This document shows positions 35,717-47,900 of a stretch of DNA of 64,000 nt, piece after piece; positions within the stretch are counted from its first letter, which is position 1, and the number at the start of each line of letters is the position of its first letter. The stretch is from Candidatus Poribacteria bacterium (GTDB taxonomy: Bacteria > Poribacteria > WGA-4E > WGA-3G). Where the stretch lies: assembly GCA_022825825.1 (NCBI GenBank), contig JAJDWA010000007.1:18006-82005 (forward strand), in the 5' to 3' direction. Under the pieces are notes generated by a model. The model had not been told where the DNA came from. It ran no database searches and saw only the letters and a program-made list of their open reading frames with translations. Made by a program: the position numbers and the translations under genes.

Positions 35717-35880
35717 GAAAATACCTCCGTAATCAAGTAAGTAGCATTTGGTAAATAAACAAGACTTTTGAACAACTCTGGAAGCGCGCGAAAAATCAAC
35801 CTAAATCGCCAAAAAACACGCAGTGGATTGTGTTACTGCCACCGGTAGAACATCTGCAACTAAAAAAGTGCATGCCGTTG

Positions 35881-38800
35881 TTAATTTTGTGTTAAGTCAG
35901 CGATTTTCAAGTCATCAAAAGGCTTGCCCTCAGTATCAGTAATCCGTAGGTAGAATCCCCAGGGAAGAGATTCATTACAGACTTTGACAAGGATAGTGTT
36001 TTGTCCCGCGATAAGTGTCACAGGGATAGTCCGTCTGTCAATTGTAGCGCCACGGGTTCTTCTGTGTGCATATACTTTTTCACCATTCAACCACACTTTC
36101 CCTTGGTCATCACTATCGAATCTGATTTGCGCTTTCCGTTCCTCAGGAGAAGTGAACGTAACCCAAGCATACGCGGCATGATACTTCTCATCTTCACCGA
36201 AACTGAAGAATCCATCAAAGATGTCATCAGTGCCCTGTTTCCAAGCTACTTGTCCATCGATCCCGTCATACTTTGCATTAGTATCTATCTGGGTTATTTC
36301 TTCTGGAATATAGGCGGTGTTGTACCCAACACCTTTTGTATTGTCAAATGGGCCAAGGATTAACCACGCTGTTTCGGGGAAAAAGCCGGTTTTCAGGATA
36401 TGTGCTTTTGCCTTGTCGACCATTCCGAGTTCACGGCAAAATTCGGCTAATGATAAGTTCGCGTTTAATTGGTTACCCAGTTTATCAGGTATAACATCAA
36501 TCAATTTGCCCATCATCTCAATGTAGCGTGCCTTGTCTTTTACATGCTTACCCGCTTGAGATATGCGCGTTAGTAAATGTTCTATGCTATTTGTTTGCGA
36601 TCTTCCAGACTGATTTATAAGGTTTAGGTTACTTTGAAACTGTTGCAGAGCCTGACCATACTCTTCATTAGCAAGGTATGCATGCCCCAAGGTTGTTAAA
36701 GAAAGTGAATCTGATTGGAATTTAGCCGCTTGTTTAGCGAGTTCCAACGCAATATCCGGCATCATATTCTGACTTAAGAGACGATCCGCAAGTTGAAAAT
36801 ATTCCTGCCTGTTTTTTCGCTGATCAGGCTCCTTTTTACGAATTTCTAACCATTTTCTGTAAGCGACTGTTGCATTCTCTGTATCGCCTGCCTCTACATA
36901 GGTATCACCTAATATTTTTTGCAGATACGCGATATTTTCGGTTTTTGCTTCAAGTTCTTTAAGAATGGCAAGCCGTTTGTCTGCATTTTCTTTACCATCG
37001 TAAAGCTTCAGGATCGATCTAACAGTTGAATTTTTGACATCTGAATCGAATTCAGGAGGTGTGAAAGCAACTTGCAATGCCCGACGGTATACCGCCTCGG
37101 CTTTCGGTATATCATTTTGTTTCGTATGAATTTTTGCCAACAAGTTATAATGGACATGCGAGGCAGGTTCAAGTGAAATAGCTTTTTCATACGCTGCGGC
37201 AGCCTTTTCTAATTTTTCTTGCTCGGTTGTATGTGTTGATTTCTCGTACAGTTCCCCCATTTTTTTATACCATTCAGCTTTGTCAGGCTGGAGTTTAATC
37301 ATCTGTTGGTATTGCGCAATCGCCTCTTCAATTTTCTCACTTAACTCGTAGTTTTGTGCCAGGGCAATATGTGTGTCAATATCATCAGGATTTTCGATAA
37401 TTTTCTTCGTTTGTTCAGCAATCCGTTTTTCAAGAAAGGTACCATCCTTATATGCCTGTTTAATAGCACTTTCTGCGTTCTCTTTTTTTCTACTATCACG
37501 GGTTATCTTTTTCAACTGTTCATAAGCTTCAACAGCTTCTTCGTACTGTTCTGTAGCGAGCGCACTCTTGCCAATGAACTCATATAAAATTTCCTCTTCC
37601 CATCTATTGCCACCGTGGCTGTGCCTTGTATTTGCAGCAAGTGCGTCTTTAAAGAGTTTCATTGCAGGTGTGTACATCTTACTATCATAACAGATAGAAC
37701 CGAGTGCACTGAGAAACCACATTTCGTCCTGACGAGCACTTGAGGAAAGCGCGGTAGTACCTTGATTTAACATCTCTTCTGCTTGTTCCGGTTTTCCGCT
37801 TTTACTCCACGCGGCAGCAGCATAGTAAAAACCGCGAATGTTACTCGGATCCGCTTTGCAAAGTGCTTGGTATGCCTCAGCAGTTTTCTCGTGGTCATCG
37901 GCATTTCGACAGATCTCAGCCACTATTTCAAGAAGCATCGGATCATCAGATTGCTTTTCAAGTTTTTCCGTAATGATTGTTTCCAATTGCTCCAATTTTC
38001 CCTCTCTTTTATACGCTTTAATTAAAGTATCGCGTGCCTTATCTCCACCGAATCTGACAACAAATCCTGATGGACTTGAGCTAATTGAACTTCCGCTTGA
38101 ATTGGGTTGGTACATAGAATCATGAAGTTCAAGTGCTAAATCATTTTCATCGAGCTTGACATATTCCTGCATCAGTTCACTATGCACATTATTAATTTCA
38201 TACCTACTTGACGACGTCCCGATTGCTTCCTTATAAGCACTTATGGCTTTTTCTGATTCGCCTTTAGCCCGATATTGTCGGGCAAGTTCAACTTGCATAC
38301 TAAAGGTAAGGGTGCCCTTCTTTTCTGCTTCCTTCAGTTTTTCCTCTAAATTTCCTTGGCGACGATAAAGTGCTAACAATTGTCGTTCAATTTCTTGTTG
38401 TTCCCATTCATGGGTTGTCATCTGCAGTGCTTTTTCATAAGCCTTCACGGCTTCATCAAACTTCCCCTGATTATAATAGGTGCGTGCAATTTCTCTTTGC
38501 ATCCTAAAGGTAAGGGCCCCTTTCTTTTCCACTTCTTTTAGATATTCGTCCAGTTTTCCTTGACGACGATAGACCTCTATCATTTGTTGTTCAATGTTTT
38601 GTAATCTACCATGTGTAGCGTATTGCATGGCTTCCTCGAATGCCTTTTCTGCATTTTCAAGGTCGTTCTTACGCAGATATAGCTGTGCTAATTGTTCATA
38701 AACTTGGGCATTACCCGGTGAGAGTTCAATCGCTTTTTTATAGTTTGTAATTGCATCTTCAGACTGACCTCTGCTGTCATAAAGTTCCGCGAGCCGAGCG

Positions 38801-41800
38801 TAATGGATACCGTTTTCTGCATCATTCTCAACATATTTCAGCGCCAGTTGAATTGCATCATCTATTTTCCCCGCTCCCTGATATGCTTTTATAACCCCGT
38901 CTTGATATTTGGTATTTTCAGGATCGGCTTCAAGTAAGGCTTGCCAAGTTTCGAGTGCCTTATCATGCTGGTTTTGCCGTGAATATAGGCGGGCAAGTTC
39001 AGACCGAGATTCAAGGTCTTCTGGCATCACTTTCGCAATTTGCTCGTAAATTTCTATGGCTTCAGGGATTTGATTACGGCGCGCATGTTGTTGTGCCATT
39101 GATCGTTGCAACGCAATATTACCCCGTCCTGTAAGGTTTGACTGCTCCTCATCTGTAATGCCGTCTCGCCTTCGTCTAATTGTCATTAATTGTTCTTGTG
39201 CACGTTCTTTATAGTATTGTTGCGCAGAAAGATCGTTGATGACTTCTGTTAACAAAAGTTCCGCTTCGTCCCATAGCTCGTGTTGAATGTATATTCGCGC
39301 AACGTTCTCTTTTTCATAATATGGGGGTGCCCCACGCCGCATAAGCCGGAGTGTTCCCATTTTGCGGACATAGTCATGAGCTTTCTCTTTTTCACCTTTT
39401 CGAGAATAGGCAGTCCCCAATTTTCCATAAGTGTCTGAAAGTTGATAGTAATTCTGAGAGTCAACTTTCTCAGTGGCAGCTTCAAGCATACGAATTTCAC
39501 GATCAAGGTCCGATTTATCTCTATATGTATCCGCTAAGGTATTTAGCCATTGAAGCCTGGATCGTGAAGGTATGTTTTGGACGAGTCTATTTACGATTGG
39601 GTCCGCGGCTTCTATATCGTTTGTCACAATCTTTGAAATAATGGCAAGATAAAGTTCGGAGGGATCAACTTTTTCATTAGCGATCACTTTATCATGTTCT
39701 GCAGCCAAAGCCTTAATTTCCTCTCGCGTTTCATCAAACTTTGAGAGTCTTAACAGAACGTTGACTCTTGATTCTCCTCTCTCAGTTTTTAACTTATCGC
39801 GTAATAGTTGAATCGCTTTTTCACGGTTGCCAGCGGCAACATACGCATTCGCTAATTGATGATAAACGTTCATCCTATCCGATTCCATCATTTTTTCATA
39901 GATTTGAACAGCCGCCTTTGGATTCTTGTTCCTGATGCATTCCTCTGCAGCTCTCCTCGCGAATTCAGTACCTCTCGGATATTGGGCATTCGGTTCAACT
40001 AATTCCTTCGCAAGTGAAACCAGTTTATTTATTTCCCTTGCATCTATAAAAGTCCGGACTACTTCCCAATAGTTAGAGTACACTGCCGTAGAACTTTTCT
40101 CTTTCAGGAGAATGCTATATTGAGTTACAGCCTTTTTTGATTGTCTATGCCGCTGCAGCATCTGCGCGTATCGCATTCGGGTATTATAGTCTTTCGGACG
40201 CAGCGTGAGTGCTGCTTCATAAGCATTTGACGCATTGTTAATCTGGCTTCTACCTTCGTAGTATGATGCCAATCTTAGTTGGGCTTGGAATGAATTTGGA
40301 TTTTTTTCTGCAGCTTCGATTAACTTCGTTGCGCGATTTCTGCCAGGCATGGAACGGTTCGCAAGACGTGATGCTTGTTGAAAACGCCAAGAATGCAACG
40401 TCTGTCCATAACGATCGCGTTGGTTTGCGAACTGTATAGCGCGTGCCGCTAAACGGGCTGCATCTTGTCCCCGACCAAGTTCATCTAAATGTTCGCTTAA
40501 TTGCGCGAGAAAGTTTGGATCACGTTCTCTCATAGCCAACGTCATCGTTTTCTTCGCTACTGCTATCGCATACTGTGTGAGGCCGGTCTGCTGAAGTTTT
40601 TGCGAAAACTGAAAAAGTTCTTGAACACTACTCGGTGAATTCAGGACTTTTGTCATTAACTCCCTAATAGCGACTGTATCACCAATATGAACAGCGATCT
40701 GTAGTGTGAGGTCGTAATACTGGCGACGGTTTCTGGGATCCGCATTCGCTAAATTTTCAAGGAGTCCCAATGCTGCCTTATGTTCGCCTGCCTGAATTGA
40801 GACCAAAGCGGTATTGAGTTTAAGTGTGAGGTCATCGGAGAATTCCTTCTGCAAACCAGCAAGAATTTCTAAAGCTGTTTCGCGTTTATTTTCCCACCAA
40901 TAGCAATAGCACATTGCTAAAGCTGGATAGATTTTGTCTCTACCTTCAGCAGCATCAAGCGCTGTCTGAAAAACTGTGTATAATGTTTGTTGTTGATCAT
41001 TTATCCACAACTGATTGAAAATCTGCTGCAGATACTGCAACCTATTTTGACTATAGTAAGTTGTAGGTGAAGGGAAACTCGCTTGAATTGGGGAGTATCC
41101 GCCGTAGGAGTAAGAGGCTGTACTGAGTGCCATAGTACGGCGTGGATTTGTAACCCTCGGCTTTGTGCTCTCAAAATATTGCCAGTAAAGTGCCACTGCT
41201 TTGTCTGTTTTTTCATCACGGAGATAAGCCGTAGCAAGTGTTTGATAGATACGAGAATGCTGTTGGGAAAATTGCGGTGTTGCTGTTGCCGAAAATTGCG
41301 CTATTAATTTCTCCGCCGCGTCTGTTCTTCCCACTTGTGCTAAAGTTTCTACTAACCTGGGAACAACATTCGGATTGATAACTTTAATTTTTTCAAGATC
41401 GTCTAAAAGCTTTCCTACATCTTCTGATTGTCCTTGATAGTGGAACCTTCTGGCGAAATCCGCCATATACCACTGCCGCGCTTCTGGTGTCAACCAAGCC
41501 ATCTCTCCAAGTTGTTTCATTAACGTATTATAATTGAGTTTTTGTTGTGTTTGGAATAAATTCAGCTGCATATCTTGATACGCTGGATTGTTCGGAGATG
41601 CAGCGATTAACCTTTCAGTAATTTGTTCGGATTTCTGGCTGTTTCCAGTCAAGACGTAAAGCTGTGCTAATTGTTCAAGTGTTTGGACGTCTTTCGGCTT
41701 CTCGTCAGCATTTTTCTCAAATTGCGCAACGAACTCGTTTATTTTTCCCTCTTCTTCCATAATAATTTTCAACTGCACAAGTGCACCAGCTTGTGCTTCT

Positions 41801-44800
41801 TCAAAACTACTTGGAGTCCACACCTGTCTACTTGCATAAGCGTAGGGCTGCCTTTGGATACGATTGAGTATATTTTGAACAAGTGTAAATCTATTCCTGT
41901 CGATTCCAGGTGGCCCGTAAGTAGTAGACGAAACACTTGTTGTCGTGCTATTAGAGGTAACAGACTGAGTAGAATCAGAAGCAGGTTCAGACATTGCTAA
42001 AATTCGTTGAAAGTGGGGAATCGCCCTTTCAGCTTCGTTTATTTCAATCAGTGTAGCACCAATTTGATATAGTGCAAGGTGTGCATCTTTGCCCGAAATC
42101 TTTTCTGCAGCACTGTCTAAAGCAAAAAGTGCTTCCTCTAACAGACCGTGCCGTATCAACAATTTTGCGAGTTTGACTTCAGCTTCAAGCGTTTGGTTTT
42201 TGGCGTGAAGCACTTTTGACCATGCCTGGACCGCTTCCTGCTCACGTCCAACATCAAAAAGTAGCTCACCAAGTTTTTGCTGATGCGTGGAATCAGGATT
42301 CGCCTTGACAAGCCGCTGTTGATAGGTAAGTGCCTCCTGGGTATCGCCAAGGTCCAGACTAATATCAACAAGTTCGGCTAAAAGTTCCGCATTCTCGCGT
42401 TGTCGGTCTAATGCGCGCGCAAGCTGGAAACGTGCACTTGAAAGGTCCCCTTTAGTCCTATACACCTGTGCTAATGCTAAAACCGGTCCCACACCAGATG
42501 TATTAGATTTTGCCATCTGCTTCAGTTTTTCTTCAAGTTCACCTTGTCTGCCTAAATCGTAATATGCTTCTGTAAGCGGTTTGATAAAATTGAGTTTATC
42601 GCTTATGCTATCGCTTAATTCCCAGCATCTCCAATACTGTGCGATCGCTTGCCGGAAGTTACCAGAACGGTTGTAAATTGTAGCAAGTTCTGTCCGGATA
42701 TCAATTGCTTCTGGTCGTAGTCTAATTGCCTGCTTATAACTGTCTATAGCCGCTTCGTAATTCGTAGACTGCTTAGCGATTTCAGCCAAAAGTTGGTGTC
42801 CCTCAGGATTGCGTGGACTATGCGCAATTACCTGCTTCGCAGCATCTGTAGCAGCCGCAAAATCCATTCCTTTCAGATACGCGTTTGCAATATTCGCATG
42901 ATATTCCCGCGCATTTGTGCTGTCAATCTCAGTTAAGTGTCTATATATTTCAATCGCTTCGTCACGTCTGCCTTGTTTAGCATAGAGATTTGCTGTTTCA
43001 CGATTAACAACGATGTCGTCAAGTTGAAGCGCTTTGGCTTTCAGGAGGATTTCAATTGCATAAGTAGTATTTCTTAATTTTTGATACATTTTTGCGAGTC
43101 GTGTTAACTGTTTAAACTTGTCGGCATCAGTTAGTCCGGAATTTTCAAGTTGTGTTTCGACATCTTGAACTTTTTCGACGAGCGTTCCTTGTCGCCGATA
43201 AAGTTCAATTCGCTGATCGTCCATCTGTTCCGCAAAAAATTCATTGGGAGCAAGTTTTATCGCTTCAGTGTATTCTAACAGTGCTTCATCATATTGCTTG
43301 TTGTTCATGAGTCGTTTTGCTAAAGCCTCACGAAAACGGTACGCATCGGGCATCAGTTCCACTGCTTTTCTGCTTGTCCTAATTGCTTCGGTGAGAAACT
43401 TTTTTGCTTCTAAAAGTCGTGCCAAACGGTCATAATTTTCAGCAGTCCTTTTGTCGCCAGTAACCATCTTGTTCCATGTCTCAATTGCCTTCTCACGGTT
43501 GCCTTGACGAAAATAGAACTCACCGAAATACTCAATGTAATCAAGATTTTGAGGAGCAAGAGAGATCGCCTTTTGATACGCTGCGGCGGCATCTTCCTTC
43601 CATTCGTGTCCGGTGTAAATCTCCGCAAGTGTAAGGTGTGTGCTGGCATTCTGAGGATCTCGGTCGATCATCTTTTGATATACCGCTTTTGCCTTGTCTT
43701 CATTTTCAAGCTGCAGATACAATTTACCGAGTTCTCGATAGATACCGAAGTTGTCAGGTTGTTGTTCACTGATCACTTCGTATTCAGTCGCTGCTTCCTT
43801 AAACTGTTCTGCATCACGAAGTGCAGTAATCAAGTTCAGGCGAAGAACGGTATCTGTTGGCGCAAGTTCTAATCCACTCTTATATGCGTTGATTCCCTCT
43901 TCAAGCTGCTGATTTTCAATGAACGCTGAGGCAAGTAAACCGAGCAATTCCGTGTCATTCGGATCTGTTTCGAGCTTTCCCTGATAATATGTAATAAGGT
44001 CTTCCCAATTTGCATCTGCTGAATAGATAGCTATAATCCGATGTTGCAGGTCTTTTCTGAGCCAATTGCCAGGGGCAGTTAGGTCCAACGCCTTATCATA
44101 ATGTTCACGCGCCTTATCATACGCACCTATATCTTCGTGTATTTTACCGATTTCCCGCAGGCTGAGACACCTGCGATACGGATCGTCTTTTTTCGTCCCG
44201 ATAATTGCTTGGTGTTGTTCGATTGCCTGTAGATAGAGTTCTTTCTCTCGGAAAAGGTCGGCAAGTTCAATACGCGCAAAAACATTCTCTGGATCAAGTT
44301 CAGAGATTTTTCTCCATACCTGAATCGCATCGTCTAACTTATCTCGACTGAAATACGCCTGCCCAAGTGCCTTATATATTGCAGTTAACTCTTCAGGTGA
44401 CACTGATTGCGCCTGTTCTGATAAGGTTGCAGCTTTACTTAACTCACGAATCGCGTCCTCATGTTGACGGAGTGTCACATGCAGCTGTCCCAATGCAAAA
44501 TGAGCATAATAATTGTTGGGGGCAAGCGCTATTCCGCGTTGATATGCGGTAAGTGCTTCCTTATCCTTACCAAGTCTTTTATAGATATGTCCCAAAATGA
44601 TTTGAACGTTTGGATCGTTCGGTTTGGCTTGCGCTTCTTCCTTATAATCTGTGACCATCGCCTCCAAACCATCACCTTCAAGGTAAAACTGATAGAGTCG
44701 ATCGAATGTGCTGCCTTCTTTCGGTTTGCGGTTGAGCATTAACTTGTACCGTTCAATGATTTTAGCATCATTTGTCGCATCTTGGGCGAGGCTAATTGGG

Positions 44801-44871
44801 CAAAAATATAAGGTGGAAACTGTAATAAAAAACACACATAAGATAATTAATCTTTTTTCACCTCCAAACAT
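35881..44871 (-). CDS. Giant exported TPR protein, 2996 aa (paralogue B)
   Basis: Signal peptide (RLIILCVFFITVSTLYFCPISLAQ, cut after LAQ). Nearly the whole length is tandem TPR and TPR-like helical hairpins (for example GRRDEAIEIYRHLTEID and GQSEDAITNYKKAIELSPGN). A Ser/Thr-rich linker lies near residue 975 (DSTQSVTSNSTTTSVSS). From ~2830 the C-terminus is the shared module: WLILGPFDNTKGVGYNTAYIP, then RFDSDDQGKVWLNGEKVYAH and GFYLRITDTEGKPFDDL. It is a close paralogue of the gene upstream. AGGAGGT precedes the ATG. It is probably a periplasmic or surface scaffold; the partner is unknown. A single uninterrupted 9-kb reading frame with this many repeats argues that it is expressed and selected. 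Confidence 0.85.
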   Translation of the reverse strand: MFGGEKRLIILCVFFITVSTLYFCPISLAQDATNDAKIIERYKLMLNRKPKEGSTFDRLYQFYLEGDGLEAMVTDYKEEAQAKPNDPNVQIILGHIYKRLGKDKEALTAYQRGIALAPNNYYAHFALGQLHVTLRQHEDAIRELSKAATLSEQAQSVSPEELTAIYKALGQAYFSRDKLDDAIQVWRKISELDPENVFARIELADLFREKELYLQAIEQHQAIIGTKKDDPYRRCLSLREIGKIHEDIGAYDKAREHYDKALDLTAPGNWLRKDLQHRIIAIYSADANWEDLITYYQGKLETDPNDTELLGLLASAFIENQQLEEGINAYKSGLELAPTDTVLRLNLITALRDAEQFKEAATEYEVISEQQPDNFGIYRELGKLYLQLENEDKAKAVYQKMIDRDPQNASTHLTLAEIYTGHEWKEDAAAAYQKAISLAPQNLDYIEYFGEFYFRQGNREKAIETWNKMVTGDKRTAENYDRLARLLEAKKFLTEAIRTSRKAVELMPDAYRFREALAKRLMNNKQYDEALLEYTEAIKLAPNEFFAEQMDDQRIELYRRQGTLVEKVQDVETQLENSGLTDADKFKQLTRLAKMYQKLRNTTYAIEILLKAKALQLDDIVVNRETANLYAKQGRRDEAIEIYRHLTEIDSTNAREYHANIANAYLKGMDFAAATDAAKQVIAHSPRNPEGHQLLAEIAKQSTNYEAAIDSYKQAIRLRPEAIDIRTELATIYNRSGNFRQAIAQYWRCWELSDSISDKLNFIKPLTEAYYDLGRQGELEEKLKQMAKSNTSGVGPVLALAQVYRTKGDLSSARFQLARALDRQRENAELLAELVDISLDLGDTQEALTYQQRLVKANPDSTHQQKLGELLFDVGREQEAVQAWSKVLHAKNQTLEAEVKLAKLLIRHGLLEEALFALDSAAEKISGKDAHLALYQIGATLIEINEAERAIPHFQRILAMSEPASDSTQSVTSNSTTTSVSSTTYGPPGIDRNRFTLVQNILNRIQRQPYAYASRQVWTPSSFEEAQAGALVQLKIIMEEEGKINEFVAQFEKNADEKPKDVQTLEQLAQLYVLTGNSQKSEQITERLIAASPNNPAYQDMQLNLFQTQQKLNYNTLMKQLGEMAWLTPEARQWYMADFARRFHYQGQSEDVGKLLDDLEKIKVINPNVVPRLVETLAQVGRTDAAEKLIAQFSATATPQFSQQHSRIYQTLATAYLRDEKTDKAVALYWQYFESTKPRVTNPRRTMALSTASYSYGGYSPIQASFPSPTTYYSQNRLQYLQQIFNQLWINDQQQTLYTVFQTALDAAEGRDKIYPALAMCYCYWWENKRETALEILAGLQKEFSDDLTLKLNTALVSIQAGEHKAALGLLENLANADPRNRRQYYDLTLQIAVHIGDTVAIRELMTKVLNSPSSVQELFQFSQKLQQTGLTQYAIAVAKKTMTLAMRERDPNFLAQLSEHLDELGRGQDAARLAARAIQFANQRDRYGQTLHSWRFQQASRLANRSMPGRNRATKLIEAAEKNPNSFQAQLRLASYYEGRSQINNASNAYEAALTLRPKDYNTRMRYAQMLQRHRQSKKAVTQYSILLKEKSSTAVYSNYWEVVRTFIDAREINKLVSLAKELVEPNAQYPRGTEFARRAAEECIRNKNPKAAVQIYEKMMESDRMNVYHQLANAYVAAGNREKAIQLLRDKLKTERGESRVNVLLRLSKFDETREEIKALAAEHDKVIANEKVDPSELYLAIISKIVTNDIEAADPIVNRLVQNIPSRSRLQWLNTLADTYRDKSDLDREIRMLEAATEKVDSQNYYQLSDTYGKLGTAYSRKGEKEKAHDYVRKMGTLRLMRRGAPPYYEKENVARIYIQHELWDEAELLLTEVINDLSAQQYYKERAQEQLMTIRRRRDGITDEEQSNLTGRGNIALQRSMAQQHARRNQIPEAIEIYEQIAKVMPEDLESRSELARLYSRQNQHDKALETWQALLEADPENTKYQDGVIKAYQGAGKIDDAIQLALKYVENDAENGIHYARLAELYDSRGQSEDAITNYKKAIELSPGNAQVYEQLAQLYLRKNDLENAEKAFEEAMQYATHGRLQNIEQQMIEVYRRQGKLDEYLKEVEKKGALTFRMQREIARTYYNQGKFDEAVKAYEKALQMTTHEWEQQEIERQLLALYRRQGNLEEKLKEAEKKGTLTFSMQVELARQYRAKGESEKAISAYKEAIGTSSSRYEINNVHSELMQEYVKLDENDLALELHDSMYQPNSSGSSISSSPSGFVVRFGGDKARDTLIKAYKREGKLEQLETIITEKLEKQSDDPMLLEIVAEICRNADDHEKTAEAYQALCKADPSNIRGFYYAAAAWSKSGKPEQAEEMLNQGTTALSSSARQDEMWFLSALGSICYDSKMYTPAMKLFKDALAANTRHSHGGNRWEEEILYEFIGKSALATEQYEEAVEAYEQLKKITRDSRKKENAESAIKQAYKDGTFLEKRIAEQTKKIIENPDDIDTHIALAQNYELSEKIEEAIAQYQQMIKLQPDKAEWYKKMGELYEKSTHTTEQEKLEKAAAAYEKAISLEPASHVHYNLLAKIHTKQNDIPKAEAVYRRALQVAFTPPEFDSDVKNSTVRSILKLYDGKENADKRLAILKELEAKTENIAYLQKILGDTYVEAGDTENATVAYRKWLEIRKKEPDQRKNRQEYFQLADRLLSQNMMPDIALELAKQAAKFQSDSLSLTTLGHAYLANEEYGQALQQFQSNLNLINQSGRSQTNSIEHLLTRISQAGKHVKDKARYIEMMGKLIDVIPDKLGNQLNANLSLAEFCRELGMVDKAKAHILKTGFFPETAWLILGPFDNTKGVGYNTAYIPEEITQIDTNAKYDGIDGQVAWKQGTDDIFDGFFSFGEDEKYHAAYAWVTFTSPEERKAQIRFDSDDQGKVWLNGEKVYAHRRTRGATIDRRTIPVTLIAGQNTILVKVCNESLPWGFYLRITDTEGKPFDDLKIADLTQN

Positions 44872-44942
44872 AAGGGACCTCCTTTTGGAAATAAAAGATA
44901 AAAAAGTTTACTTTGCTTCAATATCAAGGGTAAAAAAATCCA

Positions 44943-47900
44943 TTAATTCTCTGCTGAATTGCTAAATGTCAAATCATTGAAGGGATCACCATCTGAATCA
45001 GTAATCCGAAGATAGAATCCCCAAGGTAATGTTTCATTGCAAACCTTCACAAGGATAGAATTTTTTCCAGCCATAAGAGTCACTGGAATAGATCGGCGGT
45101 CTATTACAGCACCACGTGCCCTTCTATGGGCATACATCTTTTTACCGTTTAACCATACTTTTCCTTGATCGTCGCTATCAAATAGGAATTGTGCTTTTCG
45201 TTCATCGGGCGAAATTACAGTAACCCAAGCATATCCTGTGTACCAATTATCGTCTGCACCGAAATCAATAAAACCATCGTAGGTATCATCAGCAATCTTC
45301 TGCCAACTTACCTGTCCATTCACTGCATCATACTTTGTAGTAGTGTCAAACTGTTTTGCGTCCTCTGGGATATAGGTTGTGTTGTAACCAACACCTTTAG
45401 TATTGTCAAATGGACCGAGAAACAGCCAGGCACTTTCAGGAATAAAGCCTGTTTTCTTAATATATGTTTTCGCAATTTCGGTCAAACCTAATTCTCGACC
45501 AAATTTTGCCAGAGCAATGTTACTACTTAATTCATTGGCTAAATTATTAGATATAGCGTTTACCAATTGCTCTACCATTTCAGTAAAACCTTCTTTGTCC
45601 TGTGCATTCTTTCCGAATGCGGAGATACGTGACAATAACTGATTTTCTATATCTTTTGGTTTTATAGTGTTAAGGCTACTCTTTAACTGTTCCAAAGCAG
45701 CGTCATACTGTTCGTTAGCGAGGTATGCTATTCCAAGCGTTAACCCATATTTTGGATTATCTCCACTTTTTATAGCGCGCTGCGCATAATCCAATGCCAC
45801 TTCCGGATATATATTTAGGTTTAGTAGCTGCTCTGCAAGTCTATTAAAGTCCCCATGATATTGTCGCTTGCTCACCTGTTTCTGCCGAATTTCCAACCAT
45901 TGAGAGTAGACAAGTTCTGATTTTTCAGTGTCACCGATGTTTTTATATGCATCTGCTAACAACTCATGTAGTGTGGAGCTTGTTGGCATTTTAGGTTTCA
46001 ATTCTTCAAGGACAGCAATTCCTTTTTCCCGTTGCGTTTGCGAATCATAAAGTGACCAGATTGCATTTATGACCCTATTGTATTCGTACTCATCAAGTTG
46101 TGCATCTAAAGCACGGCGATAAACAGATTCAGCCTGTTCTAATTCCGATCCTTGAGTGTAGATTTGCCCCAATTTTTCGTAAAGTTGATATGTATTCGGT
46201 TCAAGTTTAATCGCTTTTTCATAGGCAGCAGTGACCTTTGCTAATCGTTCTGCCCCATGTGTTTTACGGGACTTTTGGTAGAGGTCGCCGATAGTTTTGT
46301 GCCATTCTGAAGTGTCAGGTTGGAGTTCAATAAGTTTTTCATATTGGGCGATTGCCTCGTCAACTTGATTGCTGGATTCATAACTTTTGGCAAGAGAAAG
46401 ACGAACATCCGGATCATCAGGATTTTCTTCTGCCATTTTTACCAACTTTGGAATTCGTGTTTCGTGAAGATTTCCTTCTCTGTAGGCACGTTGAATAGCC
46501 TTTTCCGCTTCTTTTCGTTTCCAATCACTTCTGGTTATGTTTGCCAACTGTTGATACGCGTTTGCGGCTTCTTCATACTGCTTTGTCTCGAAATAGCACC
46601 TTCCAAGCAGCCCGTATACACCGTCACGGAAAATATCACCGCCGCCAGTACCTTTGGCAACTGCTTGTTCAGCATATTTTACTGCTTGTTCAGGCATGTC
46701 ACCCTCAAGACAAATGATTGCAAATGCAGCATGGACTAACATGTCATTTCTATAGTTGCTTGAAGAGAGCGCAGCCTCTCCTCTATTAAGAAAGTGTTTC
46801 GCCAATTCTGATTGTCCCGTTCTATTTAGGGATGCAGCTGCATAATAATAGCTGCGAATATTATTGGGTTGTACATCACTGAGAGTTTGGTATATCTCAG
46901 CAGCTTTTTTATGGTCATGTGTGTTTCGATAGATATCACTCAGAATTTGAAGGACAGTAATATTTTTGGGCTTTGACTTAAGACGTTCTTCAAAAATGGA
47001 TTGCAACTTATCAAGTTTGCCTTGGTCTTGATAGGTCTTAATGAGATTATCACGGACATTGTCGTTTCCGAATCTGATTGCCGTAATAGAAGTACCACTA
47101 CTTGTGATTGACTTACCGCCCAATGAAATTGAATTTGGGTTATATGCAGTTTCAAATTGTTCTAATACCAATTTATCCTCACCTATTTTGGCATATTCCT
47201 CCATAAGCTGGAATGAGATATTGCGGCGCTCATGGTCTTGGGTTGCTAAGGTGAGTGCTTTCTTATATGCAGTAATTGCTTTTTGCGATTCGCCTTTATC
47301 TTTGTATTGTTTAGCAATTTCGGTTTGCATTTTATATGTCAGTGTGCCTTTTTCCTCTGCATCCTTAAGCATTTCTTCAAGCTTCCCTTGGCGGCGATAA
47401 AGGTCCATCAGTTGACGTTCAATTCGCTCCTTATCCCAATCCCGTTCAGCGAATTTGATCGCTTCCTTGTATGTTTCTTCAGCAGCGTCGAATTCACTAT
47501 TTTGTGTGTAAAGCCGCGCCAAATCCTCATAAATCCTTCTATCACCAGGCTTAAGTTCAATAGTTTTTTTGTAGGCAGCGATCGCTTTTTCAACCTGTCC
47601 ATCTGCGGCATAAAGTCTTGCGATACGTACGTGATGGGCACTACTCGTCGGTTCTACTTCCAGGTATTTCTGTGCCAGTTCAAGCGCTTCGTTAATTTTT
47701 CCTGATGCCCGATATGCGTTGATGAGTCCATCCTGATATTTTGAGTTTTCTGGATCGGCTTTGAGTAATGCATTCCAAGTTTCAAGTGCTTTATCGTGGC
47801 GTTTTTGGCGTGAATAGAGGCTTGCAAGTTTTGAACGAGATTCAAAGTCTTCAGGCATCTGTTTAACTATTTGCTCATAAATCTGAATTGCTTTGGTATT